DNA of 21,410 nucleotides from Methanobacterium sp. (lineage in GTDB: Archaea > Methanobacteriota > Methanobacteria > Methanobacteriales > Methanobacteriaceae), in contig NZ_JACRGA010000006.1 of assembly GCF_016217785.1 (NCBI RefSeq), forward strand, positions 1 through 21,410, written 5' to 3'. The notes below the pieces were generated by a model that was given only the letters and a program-made list of their open reading frames with translations, did not search any database and had not been told where the DNA came from. Made by a program: the position numbers and the translations under genes. Positions 1-7,258 of the stretch are shown here, in pieces (position 1 is the stretch's first letter; the number at the start of each line of letters is the position of its first letter).

Positions 1-140
1 GTGAAGGATTATGTGTAAAACTCTGTGAACAGGGCGCACTAAAAGATATTGACGGTGAACTAGTTTTAGTCCCAGAAAACTGTGATGACTGTGATTTATG
101 CATTCAAAACTGCCCAAATCAAGCCATAAGCAAAGGATGA
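1..140 (+). CDS. 4Fe-4S ferredoxin-type protein, C-terminal end only
   Basis: This gene is cut by the left edge; the visible frame (codons from base 3) gives about 45 residues ending in a TGA at 138-140. The tail of one cluster motif is visible (CVKLC, with Glu where Pro usually follows the last Cys), then a complete second motif CDDCDLCIQNCP, so it is probably a 2[4Fe-4S] ferredoxin or a longer polyferredoxin. It ends 4 bases before the next start, so the two genes are almost certainly one operon and translationally coupled. By context it may be a small ferredoxin subunit of the formylmethanofuran dehydrogenase electron-transfer module (FwdG- or FwdH-like). That assignment is inference; too little is visible to name it. 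Confidence 0.8.
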   Translation, partial: EGLCVKLCEQGALKDIDGELVLVPENCDDCDLCIQNCPNQAISKG

Positions 141-144
141 TACC

Positions 145-1149
145 ATGAGCTCTGTGGAAAGAGAGGGAAAGGAAATACGTTCCCTCACCCATAAGAATGA
201 GAAATGCGTAGGATGCGGAATATGTTCAGATATCTGCCCTACAACCGCAATCAAAATGGGGCCAATACTCCCCATAGCCCGCGGACTAGTTAAAATGGAT
301 TTCATCACTATCGATGAAAACGCTTGCTGTCTCTGCGGTTTATGTGCATCATCATGCCCATTCGATGCCCTAGAATTAGATATTAACGGGATCGATACCA
401 AAGAAATGGATAATTATCCATTATGGACCCATGATGCTTCCATCGATTCTGAAACCTGTATCTACTGCGGACGTTGCAGTACTGCCTGTCCCACTGATGC
501 CATATTCCTACAGCGATCCCTGCCGGAAGTGAAGGAACTGGTTCGTGGTGAAACAGAAGTTGATCAGGAAAAATGCATCCAGTGTGGAATATGTGAAGAA
601 ATGTGCCCTGCAGAGGCCATCACCATGGATCGAAACGATATCAACTCCAGTAATCCCTCCATTGCCAGTTCAGTTGATATTGATGAATCCAAGTGCATCT
701 ACTGTGGCATATGCAGACGTGCCTGTCCGGTTGATGCCATTAAAATCGTTTGTACCACATGTATGGAACGAGATGAAATTGTAAATCCGGAGATCAAAGG
801 AGACATAATCCTGGACGAGGACACCTGCATAAAATGTGGATGGTGCCAGGAAGTGTGCCCAGTTGATGCTGCAGAAGTTACCAAGCCCTTTGAAGGAGAA
901 ATCTTCCTTCGGGATGATTTCACCTGTAAGGGTGATTCTTGCCATGCCTGTGCCGATGTCTGCCCATGTAACGCCATTAGTATTGTAGAAGGTAAATCTG
1001 TTATTAATCCAACTTTCTGCATCCTTTGCGGAGCCTGTACCAAAGCATGCCCACAGCAAGGTATCGTTCTTAAAAGGAAAAACATGAACCTGGAAAATGT
1101 TAAATCCAAGGCATGGACCAATAGATTGGCAGACCTTTTAGAGGATTAA
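145..1149 (+). CDS. fwdF: Polyferredoxin with eight [4Fe-4S] motifs, FwdF/FmdF type
   Basis: This 334-aa protein consists almost entirely of cysteine cluster motifs. Eight are visible in order: CVGCGICSDICP, CCLCGLCASSCP, CIYCGRCSTACP, CIQCGICEEMCP, CIYCGICRRACP, CIKCGWCQEVCP, the wider-spaced CKGDSCHACADVCP, and CILCGACTKACP. Eight [4Fe-4S] clusters and a length near 340 residues match FwdF, the polyferredoxin subunit that wires tungsten formylmethanofuran dehydrogenase in the CO2-reducing first step of methanogenesis. The N-terminal stretch around GPILPIARGLVKMD also fits FwdF as I remember it. The start follows AAAGGATGAT, directly after the upstream ferredoxin gene. Other fwd/fmd subunits (A, B, C, D) do not follow; transcription appears to end in the T-runs just downstream. 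An Eha/Ehb hydrogenase polyferredoxin is the main alternative. The tungstate transporter about 4.5 kb away supports the Fwd reading. Confidence 0.78.
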   Translation: MSSVEREGKEIRSLTHKNEKCVGCGICSDICPTTAIKMGPILPIARGLVKMDFITIDENACCLCGLCASSCPFDALELDINGIDTKEMDNYPLWTHDASIDSETCIYCGRCSTACPTDAIFLQRSLPEVKELVRGETEVDQEKCIQCGICEEMCPAEAITMDRNDINSSNPSIASSVDIDESKCIYCGICRRACPVDAIKIVCTTCMERDEIVNPEIKGDIILDEDTCIKCGWCQEVCPVDAAEVTKPFEGEIFLRDDFTCKGDSCHACADVCPCNAISIVEGKSVINPTFCILCGACTKACPQQGIVLKRKNMNLENVKSKAWTNRLADLLED

Positions 1150-1196
1150 CCTTAAAATAGCAATATTCCTACATTAAAAAATTCAATTTCTTCCTC

Positions 1197-1218
1197 CTTT
1201 CTTTTTTTTCTTTTTTTA
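1197..1218 (+). terminator. T-rich transcription terminator after the polyferredoxin gene
   Basis: Two T-runs (1202-1209 and 1211-1217) lie in a pyrimidine-only tract about 50 bases after the fwdF-type stop. Archaeal termination commonly occurs at oligo-T tracts without a strong hairpin, and no hairpin is evident here. Confidence 0.5.
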
Positions 1219-1617
1219 GTCCTTTAAATAGTGGTCTCATTAAATTTCATCCTTTATTAAGTATTGAATAATAAAACAATAAATCCATTTAAATAACCCC
1301 ACATACTATAAATCAGTTAAAAATAGTCTAAAAATCTATTTCCATATTTTAACATTTTTTATCACATTTTTATCCTGCACTATCATTAAAATTATAAAAT
1401 AATAGCTTAAATTAAGATTTATACTAATAAATTAGTGAAATCATGGATAAATTATTATTTAATATCCCCCGAGGCCCTTGCGCGCCCAATTAAATTTGTA
1501 TCCAAAAATAAGTTAAACTATTGAAATGTAATTTTATATAATTCGTTAAATATGGATTATATGATCTTTATTTAAAATAAATAGATCAATTTAAGATTTA
1601 TTAATTAATTTTTTTTA

Positions 1618-1644
1618 TCGATATGTTTTTATATATAATTCGTT
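1618..1644 (+). promoter_or_regulatory. Promoter with TCGAT-N17-TCGTT element around the TATA box
   Basis: TCGATATG at 1618-1625 is followed by a TATA box (TATATATA at 1630-1637) and TCGTT at 1640-1644. The two half-site starts are 22 bp apart. The element begins 69 bp before the GTG start of the FmdE-like gene, leaving room for a leader with the GGAGGTGA ribosome binding site at 1675-1682. The same arrangement recurs before tupA and before the 17389 gene. Confidence 0.55.
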
Positions 1645-1686
1645 AAATCTTGTTTTACATAACAAAAATTAAATGGAGGTGAAAAA

Positions 1687-4212
1687 GTGAAAAACACAAC
1701 TATATTACTAACGCTAGCATTTGTATTCACTTTGACCATTTGTGGAGCAGCATCGGCTGCTGAAAATGAAAGTTATAACTTAGGACAAGCGGCAACGCAG
1801 AATGCAATTGCAGACACCCAATTAGGGTTCACTTCTGCCGATGGAACATTGGTAATAACCAATGCTGGTGCAGCAGAACTAAACGGCGACAGTACGGAAG
1901 GTGGACAACAAGCAGTGGTTGATACCACCGCACCCTTAAACCCAGACCAACAAGTAACCTATGGTAAAGGAAACCTGGTAGTACTCAACAAACCCAACGA
2001 TCCCCTGGAATATACATTTGTAACCAAAGAAAACAACGTACTTTTAGCCAAAAAATTCCAGGTAAACTCTGATGGCACTCTAGCTTCAGGTGCTACAATC
2101 TACATCTCAGAAAACATGGCCGAATCCAACTGGAACACCATAATAGCCGCGCTGGGTAACAACGCCTTTGACATAGTAGCCATTGCCAACTTGTGGGCCA
2201 ATGGAGCGCCTAGTGACCTTCTGAAAATTGCGGGTACTAGTGGAGTTTCTGAAGGGCTCTTAACAGGTTATGTATCTTCAAAGAGCTTTTATGAAAATTT
2301 CCCATTGACCAACAGCCAGCAATCATACCATGTAATGGTTAGTCCTGGTGCCGGAGACGATGACGTTCCCATGACCATACTGGATGTGGTGCCTTTAAAA
2401 TGGGTTGGAAGTGGATCATCACAGGTTTACAACTATCAGGCACTCAATAATGGTGACCCCAACGAAAACGTCTACATCATGTGGAATAGGGCCACCAACA
2501 CCGGTATTTTAGCCCTGATGAAACACAACACTGACCTGTTAAACCAGTTCACAGCACAAACCGGCATAACCGTGGTAAGCGGAAGTTTAAGCGAACTAAA
2601 ATACATGTCCTGGCTCTTTGCCAAGATGAAAACTGATCCAGCTTCACTGGTTACCGTGGATAAGCTAGCCACCATCAACAAAGCCGATTTCGATTACTTG
2701 TGGGGTACAGCCGTAATCGACCCCAATGACCCTACCAAGACCAATGTGATCTTCAACCCAGGTCATGGGTTTGACAAGGCATACATCAACAATCTCCCTA
2801 ACTACGCCCATAACTATCAATACCAAAACATTCTACCAATCAACAATTACGCAACAATGGAAGCTATCGGTGCCCAGGCAGCCCAAAAAGCACAGACATT
2901 GCTGGGATTCAACAACGGAGATTCCAATCTACTGGTTATAACCTCCGCAGGATACAGTCTTCTGGACAACCAAGGAACACTAGGAGCCTTAGATGGGATT
3001 ATTAGTGTGACTGGTAGTACTATTGGTAACCTTTTCAGTCTCAAAAGAGGAATATGGACACCTTTATGGTTCTTATTCACACAAAAAGGTGCTAAAGGAG
3101 AGTTGAATTCAGTATTACTCCAGTACAATGAGAATACTCAAACTCTGGAAGTATTACCTGTAGTTTATAATGGTGTTTCGTATAATGTTTTCGACATCAG
3201 CGGTGCTAATCTAGCAGGTGGATCAGGATCAGCAGGTTGGGATAAATCTGTAGCAGTATACAATGCCTATACCTACAGCATACCAGACTCTGCTCAGCAG
3301 GATTATTATCTGGTGAGTTTGACTAACCAGTGGGCCTATGGAATGCCTTATGCCTTCCTAAAATCCGCAATAGGCGGTGGATGTCCCGGTTCTGGACTTA
3401 CCCAGGGTTACCTCATTGCCGATTATGTGCAAAACAGCTTACCCTTAGGGACCAATGAAGCCTATATCTACCTGGCAATAACCGCACACTGCAAAGAACA
3501 GGTCATTATTGACAGTCTAGGATTATCCGCTGCACAGGGAACCTACTACACTACTGGACTGAGATATTCCACTGAAAATAGTGCTGCGGGCATATTTGTG
3601 CGATGGAATACTGTAACCAACACTGGTGAAGCAATGCTTCTGGATCTGAACACTGCTATTATTAACCAGTTACAACCAGCCAACAGTAACTACTACAAGA
3701 CCATGTACTGGGCTGTCTGGTATCTAGACCAGGCTTTCCCTGGTAAAGCATTATACGGTACCGTGCAGACAGCATTCAGCGTGGTCAGGACCATACCCCT
3801 AACTCAAAGTGATCTGAGCAACATGGTTGCTGCTGGCGGAGATCCAGCAGATTTCATCAAAAACTTCGTGATACCCACCCCTACACCTACCCCCACTCCA
3901 ACCCCAGTAACTCCTGGTGGAAATGGACAGGGAAGCAGCCTGGGACAACAGTTATCAGGATTTATTGGCGGATTCACATCTAACAGTGCCCTACAAAGTC
4001 AGGGAACATCAGCCAATATTGCCCCGGGTTTACCAATACCCGCAGCCAGCACTGCTACAATTGTAGCCGGTACTGAACCTGCTTCTTCAGATTCCGGATT
4101 AATATTCTGGATTTTGGGAGCTTTAATGGTGGCTGTTGCCGCAATAATATTGTACCTGGCCCGTAACACCATTGCTGCCGCAGTCTGGGGATCAGAACGG
4201 TTAGGAAAATAA
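1687..4212 (+). CDS. Exported, C-terminally anchored protein with two FmdE-like halves
   Basis: This 841-aa protein has a signal peptide (residues 1-25, ending ASA), two homologous halves (about 35-330 and 394-700), a Thr/Pro linker at about 730-747 (IPTPTPTPTPTPVTPGG), and a membrane helix at about 804-826 with a short tail. The halves align at TSADGTLVITNAG/GDSNLLVITSAG, LWANGAPSDLLK/QWAYGMPYAFLK, and MWNRATNTG/RWNTVTNTG. The second half carries CPGSGLTQGY (Cys566), then AHCKEQVIID (Cys602, Asp609), resembling the FmdE domain found with formylmethanofuran dehydrogenases. The first half has lost these cysteines (SEGLLTGY). Most of the protein would lie outside the membrane. Its ligand is unknown; metal or cofactor binding is an inference from the retained cysteines. 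The GTG start is fixed by GGAGGTGA six bases upstream. It could instead be a purely structural surface protein. Confidence 0.75.
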   Translation: MKNTTILLTLAFVFTLTICGAASAAENESYNLGQAATQNAIADTQLGFTSADGTLVITNAGAAELNGDSTEGGQQAVVDTTAPLNPDQQVTYGKGNLVVLNKPNDPLEYTFVTKENNVLLAKKFQVNSDGTLASGATIYISENMAESNWNTIIAALGNNAFDIVAIANLWANGAPSDLLKIAGTSGVSEGLLTGYVSSKSFYENFPLTNSQQSYHVMVSPGAGDDDVPMTILDVVPLKWVGSGSSQVYNYQALNNGDPNENVYIMWNRATNTGILALMKHNTDLLNQFTAQTGITVVSGSLSELKYMSWLFAKMKTDPASLVTVDKLATINKADFDYLWGTAVIDPNDPTKTNVIFNPGHGFDKAYINNLPNYAHNYQYQNILPINNYATMEAIGAQAAQKAQTLLGFNNGDSNLLVITSAGYSLLDNQGTLGALDGIISVTGSTIGNLFSLKRGIWTPLWFLFTQKGAKGELNSVLLQYNENTQTLEVLPVVYNGVSYNVFDISGANLAGGSGSAGWDKSVAVYNAYTYSIPDSAQQDYYLVSLTNQWAYGMPYAFLKSAIGGGCPGSGLTQGYLIADYVQNSLPLGTNEAYIYLAITAHCKEQVIIDSLGLSAAQGTYYTTGLRYSTENSAAGIFVRWNTVTNTGEAMLLDLNTAIINQLQPANSNYYKTMYWAVWYLDQAFPGKALYGTVQTAFSVVRTIPLTQSDLSNMVAAGGDPADFIKNFVIPTPTPTPTPTPVTPGGNGQGSSLGQQLSGFIGGFTSNSALQSQGTSANIAPGLPIPAASTATIVAGTEPASSDSGLIFWILGALMVAVAAIILYLARNTIAAAVWGSERLGK

Positions 4213-4227
4213 AAATTTCCCAAATTG

Positions 4228-4260
4228 GAGGAGTATTTTCTCCTCATTCCCTATTTTTTT
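4228..4260 (+). terminator. Hairpin plus T-run terminator
   Basis: GAGGAG (4228-4233) and CTCCTC (4240-4245) form a perfect 6-bp stem with loop TATTTT. A run of seven T follows at 4254-4260. It lies 15 bases after the stop of the FmdE-like gene and probably ends its transcript. Confidence 0.7.
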
Positions 4261-4375
4261 ATAATAATACTAGACATGTTTTCATACATTCCCATACTAT
4301 CCCGATAACAAGACTCAACTTGAAAGGGGCAAAAAACTGAAAATAAATGGAATAATTTTACATAAGGAGATATAA

Positions 4376-5062
4376 ATGATCCCCCAATATCAAGAAGGGC
4401 ATCTTAAAATTCTAGAAAAATTCAAGAGTTTTAAAAACCAAGCATTCAAAGTTAAAACCATCACAGATAATTACTTTGTTCTTAAAATATATCTTCCCAC
4501 TCCAAAAAACTCCAGATCATCAGTTGAAGCTGCCAATTTAAAAAAGTTGGATTTTGAAGGAATTAAGGTTCCTAAGGTATTTTACAAATCCTCTCCCGAG
4601 GATTCAGATAATTACTTATTGATCGAATATGTTCCAGGAAAAACCATTTCTCACTTGCTGGAAGAACAAAATTGTGTTGATCCTATAAAAAACCTGAAAT
4701 TTAAAGAATGTTTGGAAAGTTTAGGGGAGTGGATGGCAGATTTACATGAAATTAAAGGAGTTAATGGTAATGTTTTGAAGGGAGACTGTAATTTACGCAA
4801 TTTCATCTGGAATGGTTCAGAAATCTATGGTTTAGATTTTGAAGAATCCATAAACGGAGACCCCTGTGAAGATCTAGGAGAAATCTGTTTTTTTCTTCTA
4901 ACCAACTCTCCCCCATTAACACCCCTTAGACTGGAAATGGTTGACTGGTTCTTGAAGTCATATGAAGAATCTTCAGAGACCAAAATTAGGAATATATCTG
5001 ATTTTATAGCTAAAAGTGCTAGAAAAGCCTATAAAAGACGTCTGAAATTTAATAGGAGATAA
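4376..5062 (+). CDS. Small kinase-fold protein (aminoglycoside phosphotransferase / Bud32-like)
   Basis: This 228-aa soluble protein has the landmarks of an atypical small-molecule or RIO/Bud32-like kinase. There is a candidate ATP-binding lysine in FVLKIY (Lys37), a hinge-like LLIEYVPGKTI, a catalytic-loop-like GDCNLRNF (Asp137, Asn142), and a metal-binding-like GLDFEE (Asp154). The usual His before the catalytic Asp (HGD) is replaced, giving KGD. The C-terminus is basic (KRRLKFNRR). The start is supported by AAGGAGA at 4364-4370. Upstream is a terminator, so it is probably monocistronic, and it converges on mop. The substrate is not predictable: it could phosphorylate a sugar, a lipid head group or a protein. 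Confidence 0.6.
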   Translation: MIPQYQEGHLKILEKFKSFKNQAFKVKTITDNYFVLKIYLPTPKNSRSSVEAANLKKLDFEGIKVPKVFYKSSPEDSDNYLLIEYVPGKTISHLLEEQNCVDPIKNLKFKECLESLGEWMADLHEIKGVNGNVLKGDCNLRNFIWNGSEIYGLDFEESINGDPCEDLGEICFFLLTNSPPLTPLRLEMVDWFLKSYEESSETKIRNISDFIAKSARKAYKRRLKFNRR

Positions 5063-5130
5063 ATTATACAAAAAAAGGAAGAAAAATCTAATTAATTTAA
5101 ATTGGATCGAAGGTCCCCTGAATCAACTGG

Positions 5131-5340
5131 TTATTCTTTGCCAATCATCACTTCAGTGGCTTTAATAATTGCCACCACTTCATCTCCAACTTTAATGTTT
5201 AGATCTTTCACAGATTCTTTGGTTATCACTGCTGTAATCTCTGCTGGAGCCTCTATTTTTATTTTTACATTGGCTGTGATTGGTCCTTCCTCAACTTTCT
5301 CTACTTTTCCTTTCAAACCGTTTCTAGCGCTTATTTTCAT
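5131..5340 (-). CDS. mop: Molbindin (Mop), single TOBE-domain molybdate/tungstate-binding protein
   Basis: The protein is a single TOBE/Mop domain: SARNGLKGKVEKVEEGPITANV, then ITAVITKESVKDL, then GDEVVAIIKATEVMIGKE (shown in pieces). Mop proteins of about 68-70 residues oligomerise and bind molybdate or tungstate in the cytoplasm. I place the start at ATG 5340 (69 aa, MKISARNG...) rather than ATG 5370 (79 aa). Known Mop proteins begin right at M-x-I-S-A-R-N, a GGGGT ribosome-binding-like site lies 8 bases upstream of 5340, and no such site precedes 5370. A TATA-like AATTATATTT at about 5392-5401 would also put the transcript start close to 5370. The gene is divergent from tupA, which fits a shared role in oxyanion homeostasis. 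Confidence 0.88.
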   Translation of the reverse strand: MKISARNGLKGKVEKVEEGPITANVKIKIEAPAEITAVITKESVKDLNIKVGDEVVAIIKATEVMIGKE

Positions 5341-5550
5341 GATTTTACCCCACAAATTTTCTTTACTCATACTTTATTTTGTAAACACCAACAAATATAA
5401 TTTATGATCTTTCTCTATAAATTATATTAAATTTCCCCATTATGGTGATTGATAACTAATTAACTACTTAAACAGAATTTGCCCACCCTATGAATCCTCT
5501 ATAACCAAATATTATTAAAACTTGAACTATGAAATATAAGAAACAAGTTT

Positions 5551-5577
5551 TCGATATGGTTATATATACAGATCGAT
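5551..5577 (+). promoter_or_regulatory. tupA promoter with TCGAT-N17-TCGAT element around the TATA box
   Basis: Direct repeats TCGATAT at 5551-5557 and 5573-5579 bracket the TATA box (TATATATA, 5561-5568), with 22 bp between their starts. The first repeat is 60 bp before the tupA ATG. This is the placement expected for an archaeal operator that blocks or recruits TBP/TFB. A repressor sensing molybdate or tungstate is a reasonable guess but none is encoded in the window. Confidence 0.6.
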
Positions 5578-5610
5578 ATACTAATTATTCAATCATTAGA
5601 GGAGATTAAA

Positions 5611-6495
5611 ATGGAACGAAATACAAAAATAGCATTGCTAGCAGTTATAATTATTGCAATTGTAGCAATAGCCGGTCTTGTTTTCAGTGGATTTGGTCAG
5701 GAGCAAACCCTTAAGATTGCTACCACCACCAGCCTGGAAGACACCGGTTTATTGCCTGTTTTAGAAGCAGCTTTTGAAAAACAAAATCCCAATATTGATG
5801 TGCAGTTTATTGCAGCCGGTACTGGGCAGGCTCTTGAATATGGGAAAAAGGGTGATGTGGATCTGGTAATGGTTCACTCCAAAACCCAGGAACAGAAGTT
5901 CATAAATGAGAGTTACGGTACCCAGCGTTATGTGTTCGCCTACAATTACTTCTACATTGTAGGTCCAGCAAGTGACCCAGCCCAGATCAATGGAACCAAT
6001 GCTACTGAAGCATTCTCCAAGATCAGCGCTGCTGGCGCAGCAAATCCTACCACGGTTCAATTCGTGTCCAGAGGAGATAATTCAGGAACCCATAACAGGG
6101 AAGTGCAGCTCTGGAACAAAACCGGTGCTGACTACAACACCACCATTCAGGGACAGAGTTGGTACATAGAATCTGGTAAAGGAATGGGAGACACCTTAAA
6201 CCTGGCCAATGAAAAATCGGCCTACACATTATCCGATTCAGGTACCTATCTAGCATACAAAGGTAACATAACTTTGGTGCCATTCGTTACCCAGGGTAAA
6301 GACTTGCTGAACATCTATTCCATGATACCTGTGAACCCTGAGAAGTTCTCCAATGTGAACTACAACGCATCAATGAAGTGGGTAGACTTTGTGCTTTCAA
6401 CAGAAGGTCAGACTATTGTCGGTGAGTATGGTAAAGAAAAGTACGGTCAACAGTTATTCATACCACTTGCAAATCAGGCCGAGCCAACGAAATAA
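5611..6495 (+). CDS. tupA: Tungstate ABC transporter substrate-binding protein TupA
   Basis: This 294-aa exported protein captures the oxyanion outside the membrane and delivers it to TupB. The N-terminus is a hydrophobic signal or anchor (residues 8-27) without a clear lipobox cysteine. Residues after it carry TTTSLEDTGLLP, the TTTS-x2-D-(S/T)-G signature of TupA. Further along, SRGDNSGTHNRE and GMGDTLNLANEKSAYTLSDSGTYLA (in pieces) are also typical of TupA and not of ModA or WtpA. The start is supported by GAGGAG about 8 bases upstream. It leads the tupABC cluster and is divergent from mop. Tungstate is the expected ligand by family; molybdate cannot be excluded from sequence. Confidence 0.92.
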   Translation: MERNTKIALLAVIIIAIVAIAGLVFSGFGQEQTLKIATTTSLEDTGLLPVLEAAFEKQNPNIDVQFIAAGTGQALEYGKKGDVDLVMVHSKTQEQKFINESYGTQRYVFAYNYFYIVGPASDPAQINGTNATEAFSKISAAGAANPTTVQFVSRGDNSGTHNREVQLWNKTGADYNTTIQGQSWYIESGKGMGDTLNLANEKSAYTLSDSGTYLAYKGNITLVPFVTQGKDLLNIYSMIPVNPEKFSNVNYNASMKWVDFVLSTEGQTIVGEYGKEKYGQQLFIPLANQAEPTK

Positions 6496-6524
6496 CCCTG
6501 TTGTAAAATAGTTAGTTTTTTATT

Positions 6525-6561
6525 TAGGGGAAATCTTAATCCCCTATATGATTCTTTTTTT
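6525..6561 (+). terminator. Hairpin plus T-run between tupA and tupB (attenuator-like)
   Basis: TAGGGG (6525-6530) pairs with CCCCTA (6541-6546), and one further A-T pair can form inside. A T-run follows at 6555-6561, immediately before the tupB ribosome binding site. It could partly terminate transcripts after tupA, giving more binding protein than permease, or act as a processing and stability hairpin. Confidence 0.55.
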
Positions 6562-6570
6562 GGTGGTTAA

Positions 6571-7257
6571 GTGAACGAGATCATAAATGCATTTTTCGAA
6601 GCCATGCACTTGCTGGTTACTTTGGACCCTGAAGTCATAGAAATAACCCTCAGAACACTCTACATCTCCATAACTTCCACGGTTATAGCTGCTGTAATTG
6701 CAGTTCCCGTAGGTGGATACATACACTTCAGAAAGTTTCGGGGAAAAAGAACCATTATAAATATTATACAGACTCTTTACAGCATGCCCACTGTTCTGGT
6801 AGGTCTGCTGGTTTTTCTGTTAATATCCAGTCAGGGACCGTTAGGCAATTTAGAACTTCTTTTTACACCGGGAGGGATGATAATTGGTCAGACGATACTT
6901 GTCCTCCCTATTATAACTGGTTTTACCATTTTGGCATTAAGTGGTGTTAAAGACGAAATAAGAGATTTGTCCCTATCCCTCGGTGCCAGTGAATTTCAGG
7001 CTATTCAAACCATTATGAGTGAAGCCAAATACGCCCTTCTGGGAGCTATTATCTTGGGATTTGGCCGGGCCATATCTGAGGTGGGAGTAGCAATGATGAT
7101 AGGGGGAAATATCAGGGGTTACACCCGAGTTATAACCACCACCATGTCCCTGGAAACATCCAAAGGTAATGTAGAACTCTCCATAGCCCTGGGAATCATC
7201 TTACTCATGATTGCTCTAATAATAAATCTGGTGTTAAACTACGTCCAGGAGAAATAA
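6571..7257 (+). CDS. tupB: Tungstate ABC transporter permease TupB
   Basis: This 228-aa integral membrane protein has about five to six hydrophobic segments of the binding-protein-dependent transporter type. Segments include ITSTVIAAVIAVPVGGYIHF, TVLVGLLVFLLISSQGP, and a C-terminal helix IALGIILLMIALIINLVL. The cytoplasmic coupling loop is seen around LSLGASEFQAI through LLGAIILGFGRAISEVG, where it contacts the ATPase. Length and features match TupB. The GTG start is preceded by GGTGGT (6562-6567) only 3 bases upstream, so initiation may be modest. The next gene begins 2 bases after the stop, so tupB and tupC are coupled. Confidence 0.9.
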   Translation: MNEIINAFFEAMHLLVTLDPEVIEITLRTLYISITSTVIAAVIAVPVGGYIHFRKFRGKRTIINIIQTLYSMPTVLVGLLVFLLISSQGPLGNLELLFTPGGMIIGQTILVLPIITGFTILALSGVKDEIRDLSLSLGASEFQAIQTIMSEAKYALLGAIILGFGRAISEVGVAMMIGGNIRGYTRVITTTMSLETSKGNVELSIALGIILLMIALIINLVLNYVQEK

Positions 7258-7258
7258 C

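Larger units (their letters stand above)
1150..1686. other. 537-bp AT-rich intergenic region with duplicated promoter-like block
   Basis: No gene is visible. The region is strongly AT-rich apart from a short GC-rich patch at about 1466-1489 (CCCCGAGGCCCTTGCGCGCC). Near the right end, the 27-bp block at 1618-1644, which includes the TATA box of the next gene, resembles 1521-1547 (22 of 27 positions by eye). Both end in an identical 16-bp stretch ATATAATTCGTTAAAT, at 1536-1551 and 1633-1648, 97 bp apart. Confidence 0.6.

Noticed and set aside
96..1121. Open frames on the minus strand (and one in another plus frame) across the polyferredoxin gene
   Set aside because: They are shadows of the cysteine-rich gene; translations have no family features and the plus-strand frame has eight regular cluster motifs.
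1466..1489. GC-rich patch as a tRNA remnant or attachment site
   Set aside because: No acceptor-stem or T-loop pattern or matching repeat elsewhere in the window was found; kept only as a low-interest observation.
5102..5407. Plus-strand open frame over the mop gene
   Set aside because: It is antisense to a clearly recognisable Mop domain, with no ribosome site or family features.
5611..6495. ModA or WtpA assignment for the binding protein
   Set aside because: The TTTS-x2-DTG, SRGDNSGTH and YTLSDSGTYLA signatures are those of TupA.
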